From an uncultured Desulfobacterales bacterium (lineage in GTDB: Bacteria; Desulfobacterota; Desulfobulbia; Desulfobulbales; Desulfocapsaceae): a stretch of 64,000 bases of DNA. Shown one piece after another: positions 16,380 through 24,807 of the stretch; the first letter of the stretch is position 1; the number at the start of each line of letters is the position of its first letter. A program made the translations under genes and the position numbers. The stretch is taken from NCBI GenBank assembly GCA_937915545.1, contig CALGIJ010000019.1:186001-250000 (forward strand), in the 5' to 3' direction. Below the pieces are notes generated by a model that was not told the origin of the DNA, made no database searches, and worked only from the letters and a program-made list of their open reading frames with translations.

Positions 16380-17472
16380 GACGGGCCTCCCGTGTCGAGA
16401 GTCCCCGGGCCAGCCCTTCCTTCTGCCGTCGCAGCCGCGGCGGCATCTCGGCAAAGACATGGTCGAACATGTCGAGTGGGTCGTCCAGCGCGTGCATGGT
16501 GCTTTCGGCCTGTTCCACCGCCCGGCGGATCTCTTCCCGCACCTCTTCTTCGACCTGTCGCGCTGCCGCTTCGCCGAGCACGCCCTTTTCGGCGAGATAT
16601 CTGCCATAGCGGGCCAGCGGGTCGCGCTGCCGCCATGGCTCGACCTCTTCGTCGCGACGGTATTTCTTCGGGTCGTCGGCGGTGGTGTGCATCATGACGC
16701 GGTAGGTGACGCACTCGATCAGGGTCGGGCCACCGCCCTGGCGCGCCCTGGCCACCGCCTCGGCAGTGGCGGCGTAGACGGCGAGGATGTCGTTGCCGTC
16801 GACGCGCAGTGCCGGCATGTTGTAGGCCAAGGCCTTTTCGGCGATGGTCCGCGAGCGCGTCTGTTTGGCGAAGGGGATGGAGATGGCCCAGTGGTTGTTC
16901 TGGCAGACGAAGACCACCGGGGTCTGGAAGACCGCGGCGCAGTTGAGGGCCTCGTGGAAATCGCCCTCCGAGGTGGCGCCATCGCCGAAAATGGTCATGA
17001 CCACCTCGTCGCCGCCCCGGTATGATGCGGCCCAGCCGAGGCCGACGGCGTGGAGGATCTGCGAAGCCACCGGCACCGACATCGGCAGGTCGCGCTGCGT
17101 CGCGTCGATGAGGGTGCCCTCGTTATAGCCGTTGTAGTAGAGGAGGACACTCTCCAGGGAGCGTCCGCGCAGGATCTCGGCCGCCGTTTCGCGGAAGGAG
17201 GGCACGAACCAGTCGCGGGCCCCGAGGTGGATGACGCTGCCGATCTGCGCAGCCTCCTGGCCTTTGATCGGCGGGAAGGTGCCGATCCGCCCGGTGCGCT
17301 GCAACTCGAGCATCTTCTCGTCGAAGCGTCGGCCAAGCAACATGGCCCGGTACATTTTTCGATGCACCTCGTCGGCAATGGCCGGCTCGAGCTGGCGGTC
17401 GACGGTGCCGTGCTCGTCGAGGATGGAGAGGGAGGGTATTGGCTCCGGTGGAGCTAGCGGGGTTCGTCCCAT
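16372..17472 (-). CDS. pdhA: 2-oxoacid (pyruvate) dehydrogenase E1 alpha subunit
   Basis: 366 residues, ATG 17472 with GGAGG in front. The TPP-binding motif runs from GDGATSEGDFHEALNCA to CQNN, and the phosphorylation-loop-like sequence KQTRSRTIAEKA is present. An N-terminal Pro-rich extension of about 30 residues is common in this family. With PdhB it forms the alpha2beta2 E1, which decarboxylates pyruvate (or a related 2-oxoacid) and transfers acetyl to lipoyl-E2. It heads the operon pdhA-pdhB-pdhC-lpd. A candidate promoter lies at 17532-17559 and a CRP/FNR-like palindrome further upstream. Confidence 0.92.
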   Translation of the reverse strand: MGRTPLAPPEPIPSLSILDEHGTVDRQLEPAIADEVHRKMYRAMLLGRRFDEKMLELQRTGRIGTFPPIKGQEAAQIGSVIHLGARDWFVPSFRETAAEILRGRSLESVLLYYNGYNEGTLIDATQRDLPMSVPVASQILHAVGLGWAASYRGGDEVVMTIFGDGATSEGDFHEALNCAAVFQTPVVFVCQNNHWAISIPFAKQTRSRTIAEKALAYNMPALRVDGNDILAVYAATAEAVARARQGGGPTLIECVTYRVMMHTTADDPKKYRRDEEVEPWRQRDPLARYGRYLAEKGVLGEAAARQVEEEVREEIRRAVEQAESTMHALDDPLDMFDHVFAEMPPRLRRQKEGLARGLSTREARHD

Positions 17473-17531
17473 GCTGACCTCCAGTCGTTAAAGAGAGATG
17501 GGTGCGGCGGTGGACGAAAGCTCTTATGGCC

Positions 17532-17559
17532 AGTATAACCACGGACGGGGAAAGAGCAA
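17532..17559 (-). promoter_or_regulatory. pdhA: Candidate sigma70 promoter of the pdh operon
   Basis: Minus strand: TTGCTC (17559-17554), 16-base spacer, TATACT (17537-17532), a close match to the -10 box. The start would be near 17525, about 50 bases before the pdhA ATG. Confidence 0.55.
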
Positions 17560-17586
17560 AGACTTCAGGTCGAGAAGGGAGGCGGG

Positions 17587-17602
17587 CTTGACTTGCGTCA
17601 AG
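17587..17602. promoter_or_regulatory. Palindrome CTTGAC-N4-GTCAAG, candidate CRP/FNR-family operator
   Basis: A perfect six-base inverted repeat with a four-base centre (TTGC). The geometry TTGAC-N4-GTCAA matches CRP/FNR-superfamily sites (FNR itself prefers TTGAT-N4-ATCAA). It is about 70 bp upstream of the inferred pdhA start, a position suited to activation, and also upstream of the divergent polyferredoxin gene. Confidence 0.4.
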
Positions 17603-17818
17603 GCGCGTCGCCGCCGGTTCCGCTAGGCTGGAGATGGGCGGCGCCTTCAGGCTGGGCGCCGCTGGCTGCGCGGAGAGAGCGGACACTGCCGATATGGTGA
17701 CCTGCTGCTGGAGCGGGCGTTCTCAACCGGGCGATGCCCCAGTCTGGGGGGTGGGCCGGTGGCAGCCCATGTCGCCGCAGCGTCTTGCCCGCAACGAGGC
17801 CGCCAGAAAGGAAATCCT

Positions 17819-19096
17819 ATGAACCTGCTCACCACGCTCAGCTTTGTCCTCTTAGCCGCCCATGCCATGCGGGTGGAGGGGCCGGGCGCCGCCCTGTTCT
17901 GGCTTTTCGCCCTGCTGCTGCCTCTCGCGCGCGGCGGATGGCGCCATATGGTCATGGCCGGGCTGCTCTTCTGCGGTGTCGTGCTGTGGGCCGAGGTCGC
18001 CGTGCAGCTCGTCGGCCAGCGGCTTCTCCTGCAGCTGCCCTGGTATCGCCTCGCCGCCATCCTCTCTGGCGTCCTCCTGGTCACCCTGGCCGCCGCCTTG
18101 CTGCAACTGCGCCGTGTTCGCGCGCTGCGGGGGGAGGGCGGGGCCTCCGGCCTGGCTTTTCTCCTCGTGGTTGCCATTCTTGCCGTGGTGCGGCAGAAGG
18201 CCCCTTTCGACATCCTCCTCTTTGACCGCTTCTACCCCGGCGGCGGCTGGGTGGCGGTGTTTCTCCTCGGCTGTTATGCTTCCTGGCTGCTGACGAAAAT
18301 GGCCGCCGACGGGGAAGGGAAGTGGCGGCGGCTGGCGTGGAGCCTGTTCTCGCTGGTCTTCTTCCTCCAGTTGGGCCTCGGCCTGCTCGGCCTGGATGTC
18401 TTCCTCATGACCGGCAAGCTGCACCTGCCGATTCCGGCCTTGATCGTCGCCGGCCCCCTCTACCGCGGCGAGGGCCTGTTCATGCTGGTCCTCTTCGCCG
18501 TCACCATCCTGCTCGTCGGCCCGGCCTGGTGCAGCCACCTCTGCTATATCGGTGCCTGGGACAACCTGGCCGCCCACAGCCGGAAACGGCCGGCGCCTCT
18601 GCCTGGCTGGACGAGGGCCCTGCGCTGGGCCATCTGCGGCCTGGTCTTTGCCTCCCCCGTGGCGCTGAAGGTCGCCGGGGTGCCAACGCTTGCCGCCTTG
18701 CTCCTGGCCGCTGTCTTCGGACTTGGCGGGCTGGCGGTGATGGCCCTGTGGTCGCGGCAGAGCGGCACCATGGCCCACTGCACGGTCTACTGCCCGATGG
18801 GCCTGCTCGCCACTCTCCTTGGGCGCATCAACCCCTGGCGGGTGGTCATCGCCGAGGGCTGCTGCAGCTGCGGCCTGTGCAGCCGCAGTTGCCGGTATGG
18901 GGCCTTGAGCGGCTCGGATATCCGCCTCCTGCGGGCCGGGCAGAGCTGTTCGCTGTGCGGCGACTGCCTGGGCGCCTGCCCGCACGGCCATCTCCATTAC
19001 CGCTTTCCCGGGCTGTCACGAAACGGCGCGCGCACCGCCTTCCTCGTCATGGCGGTCACCCTCCATGCAGTGTTTCTGGGGGTGGCCAGGCTGTAG
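17819..19096 (+). CDS. Membrane polyferredoxin (NapH/YccM-like)
   Basis: 425 residues, ATG 17819 after AAAGGAAA. The N-terminal half holds about seven hydrophobic helices. The centre has GPAWCSHLCYIGAWDN and CTVYCPMGLL, the paired Cys-x3-Cys-P motifs of NapH/NosR/YccM membrane proteins. The C-terminal soluble tail has two ferredoxin-type clusters: CCSCGLCSRSC (about 344-354) and CSLCGDCLGACPHG. It is expected to move electrons between quinol and a soluble or periplasmic partner. No partner reductase gene is adjacent. The lone CCSCG could leave an extra cysteine free. Confidence 0.87.
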   Translation: MNLLTTLSFVLLAAHAMRVEGPGAALFWLFALLLPLARGGWRHMVMAGLLFCGVVLWAEVAVQLVGQRLLLQLPWYRLAAILSGVLLVTLAAALLQLRRVRALRGEGGASGLAFLLVVAILAVVRQKAPFDILLFDRFYPGGGWVAVFLLGCYASWLLTKMAADGEGKWRRLAWSLFSLVFFLQLGLGLLGLDVFLMTGKLHLPIPALIVAGPLYRGEGLFMLVLFAVTILLVGPAWCSHLCYIGAWDNLAAHSRKRPAPLPGWTRALRWAICGLVFASPVALKVAGVPTLAALLLAAVFGLGGLAVMALWSRQSGTMAHCTVYCPMGLLATLLGRINPWRVVIAEGCCSCGLCSRSCRYGALSGSDIRLLRAGQSCSLCGDCLGACPHGHLHYRFPGLSRNGARTAFLVMAVTLHAVFLGVARL

Positions 19097-19104
19097 GCGC
19101 GTTC

Positions 19105-19800
19105 TCAGAACAGCCAGCGCTGCACTGCGAAATAGATGAGGGGCAGGAAGATGCCGGGGAGGAGATTGCCGACGCGGATGGTGGTGATTTTCAGCATGTT
19201 GAGGCCGATGGCGAGGATGAGCAGGCCACCCACCGAGGTCATCTGGGCGATGGTCTCCGGTACCATAAAGGGCTTGAGGGCCCCGGCGGCGAGGGTGATG
19301 AGACCCTGATAGACAAGAACCGACAGCCCGGAAAAAATCACCCCCAGGCCGAGAGTCGAGGCGAAAATTATCGAGGTCACCCCGTCGAGAACCGACTTGG
19401 CGAAGAGCGTCTGATGGTTGCCGGTGAGGCCACTCTCCAGGGAGCCGACGATGGCCATCGAGCCGACGCAGAAGACGAGGCTGGCGGTGACGAAGCCCTT
19501 GGCGAAGGACTTGGTGTCGCTGGATTTGGCGGCGACCCTTTTCTCGATGAAGGTGCCGAAGTCCTGCAGCCGGGTTTCGATGCGCAGCCACTGGCCGATG
19601 AGGGCGCCGAAAATGACCGAGAAGATGACCACCATCAGGTCGTTTGACACGAGGGCGCTCTTGATGCCGATCAGCACCACCGAGAGGCCGACGCCGCTGA
19701 GGATGATCTCCTTGTACTCGTCGGCGATGCCTTTGCTGAAGAGGAGGCCGAGGAGGCTGCCGGCGAGTATCGCCAGGGTGTTCGCCAGAGTGCCGAGCAT
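19105..19800 (-). CDS. DUF554 family membrane protein
   Basis: 231 residues with about seven hydrophobic segments. Starts MLGTLANTLAILAGSLLGL and has the family's G-rich SVFGALIGQWLRIE region, FAKGFVTASLVFCVGSMAIVGS and the closing GIFLPLIYF. DUF554 (YdfK) proteins are polytopic inner-membrane proteins of unknown transport function. ATG 19800 has only a weak site; upstream in-frame GTGs are possible. Convergent with the polyferredoxin gene (8 bp between stops), so no functional link is implied. Confidence 0.88.
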   Translation of the reverse strand: MLGTLANTLAILAGSLLGLLFSKGIADEYKEIILSGVGLSVVLIGIKSALVSNDLMVVIFSVIFGALIGQWLRIETRLQDFGTFIEKRVAAKSSDTKSFAKGFVTASLVFCVGSMAIVGSLESGLTGNHQTLFAKSVLDGVTSIIFASTLGLGVIFSGLSVLVYQGLITLAAGALKPFMVPETIAQMTSVGGLLILAIGLNMLKITTIRVGNLLPGIFLPLIYFAVQRWLF

Positions 19801-20106
19801 CGTTGTCACCACAAAAAAGGAGAGGTGCGGGCCGCGACGCCTATCGGCCTGGCCCGTGGAGAGAGGCATTTATACCACCAACAGGGTGTTTTGAAACCTC
19901 TCTTTTTGCTCCGGTCTACCGGCACGAGGCGGGGCGCGCCATGCTTTCTCGGCCCACAAGCCGAAAAACAAGAGACAGAACGAACAGCTAGAACCCTGGC
20001 AAGAAATGTGCTACTGGTAGATTGTTTATGCCTCACCAGGTCACAGCAATATGGAGAGGAACGTGCTTTTCGTGGTTTAGTTAATATCTCCCCGCGGAGG
20101 GGGCCC

Positions 20107-20841
20107 ATGAGACTCGCCGTTTTTTCCGATGTTCATGCCAACCTCGAAGCCCTCGACGCGGTCCTGGCCGACAGCGCCGTACGGGGGGTCGATCGCCACG
20201 TCTGCCTGGGCGATGTCGTCGGCTACGGCGCCAATCCCAATCAGTGTATCGAGCGCTTGCTCGCCCTGCCCCACTGTTCCAGCATACTCGGCAATCACGA
20301 TGCCGCCGCCATAGGCCTGCCCGGCAGCATGAAGCGCGAGGCGCGCTACGCCATCCAATGGACCCGCAAGGTGCTGTCACCGGAAAGCCTGCAATTCATC
20401 AAGGAAATGCAGGATGTCCTCACCTGGGGGGAGGTTCTTTTCTGCCATTCCAACCCTTACCGACCGCGGCGCTGGTACTATGTCTCGGAGAAGACCTATA
20501 TCGCCAGTTCCTTCGCCCGTTCCAAGGCGAAGATCCTTTTCGTCGGCCATACCCACGTCCCGGTCGCTATCACCCGCCAGAATTTCTTCTGCGTCTATAT
20601 CCGCTCCCCGCAGCATCGGGTGACGGTACCGGTGGCCGAACTCAACCGGCAGATCTTCAATTGCGGCAGCGTCGGACAGCCGCGTGACGGCGACCCGCGT
20701 GCCTCCTACCTCGTCTATGATGATGAGCGGCACCAGGTGGAGTTTTATCGGGTTGCCTACGACTGTCGGCTCGCCGCGGAAAAAATCCTCGCTTCCGGCC
20801 TTCCCGAGCCCTTCGCCCGGCGTTTGATTTACGGGAAATGA
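20107..20841 (+). CDS. Calcineurin-like metallophosphoesterase (YfcE/MJ0936-like)
   Basis: 244 residues; ATG 20107 follows GGAGGGGG. Five metal-ligand motifs are in order: FSDVHAN, GDVVGYG, GNHDAAA, FCHSNP, and GHTHVPV near residue 140. This is the compact phosphodiesterase family acting on cyclic nucleotides or nucleotide esters; the physiological substrate is unknown. Stop codons of this gene and the Ser/Thr kinase gene are 21 bp apart and convergent. Intergenic DNA 19801-20106 (306 bp) holds a weak AT-rich stretch but no gene. Confidence 0.88.
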   Translation: MRLAVFSDVHANLEALDAVLADSAVRGVDRHVCLGDVVGYGANPNQCIERLLALPHCSSILGNHDAAAIGLPGSMKREARYAIQWTRKVLSPESLQFIKEMQDVLTWGEVLFCHSNPYRPRRWYYVSEKTYIASSFARSKAKILFVGHTHVPVAITRQNFFCVYIRSPQHRVTVPVAELNRQIFNCGSVGQPRDGDPRASYLVYDDERHQVEFYRVAYDCRLAAEKILASGLPEPFARRLIYGK

Positions 20842-20862
20842 TGGTGGCGCAGGGGGATTGCT

Positions 20863-22215
20863 TCAAGAGGGCAGGAGTTCCCCGCGGCCGAACTGAGGAA
20901 AGTATTCGCGGACATCATTGGCCAGCTCGATGGCGCTGGCGTATCGTTTCTCGAGGTTCTTCTCCAGACAGCGCATGATGATGCGCTCCAACTCCACATC
21001 GAGTTGCGGGTTGATGGTTCGTGGCAGGGGAATTTCCAGCGATGTTTCCACATCCTGAGGGTAGTCGTTGTTGAGCTGAAAGTAAGGTACGGCATTGGTG
21101 GCAAAGATATAGAGAATGACGCCGATGGCCCAGACATCGCTGGCGAGACAGCTCTTGCCGGCGAACTGCTCCGGTGGCATGAAGTTGATCGTCCCGGCCG
21201 TGCTGTTGTCGGCTCCCTGCCAGGTGAGATCGCGGGCGATGCCGAAATCAAGAAGCTTGATGCGGCCGGTCTCGGTGACCATGATGTTTTCCGGCTTGAT
21301 ATCGCGGTGGAGGATTTTGTGGGTATGGGCGTAGGCAACCACGGAGAGCAGCTGTAAAAAAATGTTCTCCTTGTCGAGACCGGCCATCCTCTCTTTCAGG
21401 AGTTCCTGCAGGGTCGGCCCCTGCACATACTCCTGGATAAGCACAAAGCAACCGCTGTCCTTGACCACCTCGATCAGCTGAACGACATTGGGGTGATGGA
21501 CCAGTCGCTTGAGAATCGCCGCCGAACGCAACACCCCGATGTTCATCGCCGGCGAATGCGGCGTTTTCGCCACCGCCAGGCGGCTGCCGCCGATTTCCTG
21601 CACCAGCCAGACAGTGCCGAAACCACCGCCACCGAGTTGGCGAAGCGGTTGCCAGCGATCGGAGATGTTTTCCGTTCGAGTGGCGCCAAGCAGGGATTTT
21701 GGGGTAAAAAAGTTCAAACCCTCCTGAAAATAGTGAACGACGCGCTGCCAGCCGCCTTGTTCGACCTGGCGATGGTGCTTGGGGACCACCGGCTCTGCCG
21801 AAAGAAGGCGGGGCGAGGCCTGGCCGATGGCCTGACCCATCTCCAGCAGGATGAGGAAACTGATGAAAAATCTGTTCTCATTGAGGGGAAGCTCGATGAA
21901 GTCGTCGGCTCCGGCGTCCAGGTATTTTTTGATCTCGGCGAGATTTTCGCGCGGTACCAGGACGAGGAAAGGGGCAAGAGGGCCAACGAAATCACGGATA
22001 AGCTGAATGACGCGAGCCTGGCGCGGGTGGGTGGTATCGATGCTGTAAATGACCAGCGAGATTTTCTTGTCCTGATTATTTTTGACGAAATTGCGTACTG
22101 TGCCGATGGTCAGGGGGATGACATCGATGGTAAATGAGGAGACCAGCGTATCGACCAAGGCGGCCAGCTCGTGCGAGAGCCCAAAAGTGATAATGATTTC
22201 ACCGGAACTGTTCAC
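20863..22215 (-). CDS. Ser/Thr protein kinase with N-terminal receiver-like domain
   Basis: 450 residues from a GTG at 22215 with GGGGAAAGG close upstream; a TTG at 22269 is possible but has no site. The N-terminal 130 residues look like a response-regulator fold that lost its acidic pocket (VIYSIDTTHP in place of the DxxxP strand), so it is probably a pseudo-receiver. A Hanks kinase domain (about 185-440) has GGGGFGTV, VAK, HRDIKPEN, DFG and a GTINFMPPEQ activation segment, all intact. There is no membrane segment or extracellular sensor, so it is cytoplasmic. A candidate promoter is at 22300-22329. Confidence 0.9.
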   Translation of the reverse strand: MNSSGEIIITFGLSHELAALVDTLVSSFTIDVIPLTIGTVRNFVKNNQDKKISLVIYSIDTTHPRQARVIQLIRDFVGPLAPFLVLVPRENLAEIKKYLDAGADDFIELPLNENRFFISFLILLEMGQAIGQASPRLLSAEPVVPKHHRQVEQGGWQRVVHYFQEGLNFFTPKSLLGATRTENISDRWQPLRQLGGGGFGTVWLVQEIGGSRLAVAKTPHSPAMNIGVLRSAAILKRLVHHPNVVQLIEVVKDSGCFVLIQEYVQGPTLQELLKERMAGLDKENIFLQLLSVVAYAHTHKILHRDIKPENIMVTETGRIKLLDFGIARDLTWQGADNSTAGTINFMPPEQFAGKSCLASDVWAIGVILYIFATNAVPYFQLNNDYPQDVETSLEIPLPRTINPQLDVELERIIMRCLEKNLEKRYASAIELANDVREYFPQFGRGELLPS

Positions 22216-22718
22216 AACCTTTCCCCGAATGGCAGGTCCGAACGGTAATCGTCGCCAGGCAGACCGCAACGACTGTTGTGGTGATCACTCCTCTCTGATA
22301 GCCTAGCAATATTTTTCCTGTTCAGGCAAGCCTCTTTTCTCTGGTCTGGCGGTGTCGAAAGCATAGACCCGGCGCTGGGGGGGAGTGGTGCCCTGTACAA
22401 TCTGGCTGGCGAAACGGCCGCCCCGGCAAAGGATGGCAGGGGCATCGCCACCGCGACTGCGCAACGGGGGCGGCTGAGCATGGGAGCCGTGAAGGCCGCT
22501 TGCCGCACGGTGCGAACTGGTGTATCGATAGCGAGGGGCGCCGCTCACCGGGAGGGTTGTGTGACGGCTCCCTCTCGCTCCGCCGCTGTCGGCATGTGTC
22601 GCCAGGTGGCGGAGGAGCGGGTTGGAAGGTTTTGCCTGACTGGGTTCTGCAATAGCTGGCATGATACGGCGCTGTCGGCCTGGCCAGGCGGCAGGGAAAT
22701 GGCTACTCTGGGGGGACT
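22216..22718. other. Divergent intergenic region, Ser/Thr kinase / ddl
   Basis: 503 bp. Open frames here lack protein character. A minus-strand promoter candidate for the kinase gene lies at 22300-22329. No clear promoter for ddl was seen. Confidence 0.35.
22300..22329 (-). promoter_or_regulatory. Candidate promoter of the Ser/Thr kinase gene
   Basis: Minus strand: TTGCCT (22329-22324), 18-base spacer, TAGGCT (22305-22300), about 85 bases ahead of the GTG start. Moderate matches only. Confidence 0.4.
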
Positions 22719-23810
22719 ATGAAGAAATTGACCATCGGCATCATCTTCGGCGGCAAGTCGGCGGAACACGAGGTGTCGCTGCAATCGGCAAAGAATGTCT
22801 ATGCCGCCATCGATAAGACGAAATACGAGCCGGTTCTCATCGGCATCGACAAGCGTGGGCGGTGGCTGCTGGCCGAGGCGGCCGGGTTTCTCATCAACGA
22901 TGGCGATCCTCGCCTCATCGGGCTGCAAGGTTCGGAGCGGCAGGTGACGCTTGCCCCGGAGTGCAACGGGGCCTTGTCCACCCTGGCCAGCGGCAGCGGC
23001 GGGCCGGCTATCGATGTCGCCTTCCCCATCCTGCACGGGCCGATGGGCGAGGATGGCACGGTGCAGGGGCTTCTCCGCCTTGCCAATATTCCCTTCGTCG
23101 GCTCAGGCATCCTTGGCTCGGCGGTGGGCATGGACAAGGACGTCATGAAGCGCCTGCTGCGCGACGCCGGTATTCCTATCGCCCGCTTTTGCACCCTGCG
23201 TGCCGGGCGGCCGCTGCCCGAATTCACGGCCCTGGTGGCCGAGTTGGGGCTGCCGCTGTTCGTCAAGCCGGCCAACATGGGTTCTTCGGTGGGGGTGAGC
23301 AAGGTCGGCGACGAGGCCGGCTTCCGCAAGGCGGTAGAGGAGGCCTTCACCTTCGATGTCAAGATCGTCGTCGAGGAGATGGTGCGGGGGCGGGAGATCG
23401 AATGCGCGGTGCTCGGCAACAGCAGCCCCATCGCCTCGGGCATCGGCGAGATCAGGGCCAATCATGATTTCTATTCCTACGAGGCGAAGTATATCGACGA
23501 AAACGGCGCCGCCCTGGAGATCCCCGCCAGCCTGCCCGCCGAGGTGGCCGAGAGGGCGCGGCAGCTGGCCATCGACACCTTCACCACCCTGTGCTGCGAC
23601 GGTCTGGGGCGCGTCGATATGTTCCTCCGCCCCGACGACACCCTGCTCGTCAATGAGATCAACACCATGCCCGGCTTCACCCGCATCAGCATGTATCCCA
23701 AGCTGTGGGAGGCGGCCGGCATCCCTTACGCCGAGTTGATCGATCGGCTCATCGTCCTCGCCATCGAGCGTCACCAAGCGGAGAAGAACCTGCGCACCAC
23801 CTACCTGTAG
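22719..23810 (+). CDS. ddl: D-alanine--D-alanine ligase
   Basis: 363 residues, start ATG after GGGGGG. Begins GIIFGGKSAEHEVSLQSA, the N-terminal Ddl signature; ATP-grasp motifs include PLFVKPANMGSSVGVSKV, and LVNEINTMPGFT is the Mg/product loop. It joins two D-Ala for peptidoglycan precursors in the cytoplasm. The Glu of HEVS and the omega-loop EAKY are both present, as in ordinary (vancomycin-sensitive) Ddl. It stands alone rather than in a dcw cluster. Confidence 0.95.
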   Translation: MKKLTIGIIFGGKSAEHEVSLQSAKNVYAAIDKTKYEPVLIGIDKRGRWLLAEAAGFLINDGDPRLIGLQGSERQVTLAPECNGALSTLASGSGGPAIDVAFPILHGPMGEDGTVQGLLRLANIPFVGSGILGSAVGMDKDVMKRLLRDAGIPIARFCTLRAGRPLPEFTALVAELGLPLFVKPANMGSSVGVSKVGDEAGFRKAVEEAFTFDVKIVVEEMVRGREIECAVLGNSSPIASGIGEIRANHDFYSYEAKYIDENGAALEIPASLPAEVAERARQLAIDTFTTLCCDGLGRVDMFLRPDDTLLVNEINTMPGFTRISMYPKLWEAAGIPYAELIDRLIVLAIERHQAEKNLRTTYL

Positions 23811-23832
23811 GCATCGATTCGGCTTCGCCCTC

Positions 23833-24807
23833 TCAACGATCGACCACCACCCCTTCGGCGCGGCTCTGCCCGTCGACCAGCGAGATGTTGATGATGGCGA
23901 AGCGGATGGTCTCCCCAGGGGTGAAGGCGGTGGTGAAGGTTTTCACCAGGGCGGAGCGAGGGACGACACCCACCAGGCCCTTGTCGAGGGAGACGATCAG
24001 CCCCAGCTCCGGGCGAACCTCCTTGACCGTTCCCCTGGTGATGACGGCATGGGGCGGGGCCTCCCGGGTGGAGCGGCCCAGTCCCGGTGCGGATGCCTTG
24101 CCGGCGGATGCCGTAGGCGACTGCTCCCTGCCGGGCAGCAGGGTGGTGATGGCAGCGGGCAGGGTATTGTCGGCCGTCTGCCTCACAGATATAAAGATCT
24201 TGTCGGCGTGTTCGCCCAGGCTCCGCCGCCAGGCGGCTATCTGCGGGGTGTCGCTGGACGCCAGCAGCCAGAGCCCGCCGTGGGCGGCGACGATGGCCCA
24301 GAACACCGCCTGGTACGACAGTTTTCTGATTTTGTGGCGATAGAAGAGTTGCGCCAGAAAGGCGCCCGGCCAGCCGCCGAGGGCTTCGAGGAGGTGCAGC
24401 CTGCTCTCGGGGATGCGCCACAGTTCTTTTTCCGCCCGGCCTTTGTCGATGCTGTGGGCGAGGATCGCCATAAGGCTCATCAGCGTATACCAGGCGCCGA
24501 TATGCGGCGGGGCCACCCTGGCGGCGACCAGCGCCAGGTAGAGGACGAGCAGCAGCGCCGTAATGATCGCAGCCAGGGTGAAAGGCGACAGGGCCAGACC
24601 GGCGATCCTCGCCGATCTGGCGAAGAGCTGGCCGACATCGTCGCTCTCGATCGTGAAGCGCACCCGGTCGCCGACCCGCGGCCGGCGCTGGTAGTGGGGC
24701 AGGGCCCTGACGTGAAGGAAAATTTCCCTTTTGCCCCGATCGGGCTGCAGGAAGCCGAAGCCGCGCCGGTCGTTCCAGCGGACAAGGGTACCGTGTTCGT
24801 CGCTCAT
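23833..24807 (-). CDS. Cold-shock domain / DUF1294 / S1-like fusion membrane protein
   Basis: 324 residues in three parts. Residues 1-68 are a cold-shock-like RNA-binding domain (GTLVRWNDRRGFGFLQPD, then REIFLHVRAL), with RNP motifs relaxed. Residues 75-185 are a DUF1294 membrane module with three or four helices and the signatures SIDKGRAEKELWRIPES and EALGGWPGAFLAQ. Residues 258-324 resemble an S1/OB domain (GTVKEVRPELGLIVSLDKG). CSD-DUF1294 fusions are known; the added S1-like tail suggests RNA binding at both ends of a membrane anchor. The gene overlaps the hybrid kinase stop by 4 bp (ATGA). Confidence 0.85.
   Translation of the reverse strand: MSDEHGTLVRWNDRRGFGFLQPDRGKREIFLHVRALPHYQRRPRVGDRVRFTIESDDVGQLFARSARIAGLALSPFTLAAIITALLLVLYLALVAARVAPPHIGAWYTLMSLMAILAHSIDKGRAEKELWRIPESRLHLLEALGGWPGAFLAQLFYRHKIRKLSYQAVFWAIVAAHGGLWLLASSDTPQIAAWRRSLGEHADKIFISVRQTADNTLPAAITTLLPGREQSPTASAGKASAPGLGRSTREAPPHAVITRGTVKEVRPELGLIVSLDKGLVGVVPRSALVKTFTTAFTPGETIRFAIINISLVDGQSRAEGVVVDR

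Larger units (their letters stand above)
17473..17818. other. Divergent intergenic region, pdh operon / polyferredoxin
   Basis: 346 bp with no gene. It contains the pdh promoter candidate (17532-17559) and the palindrome CTTGAC-N4-GTCAAG at 17587-17602. No convincing plus-strand promoter was found for the polyferredoxin gene. Confidence 0.4.
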
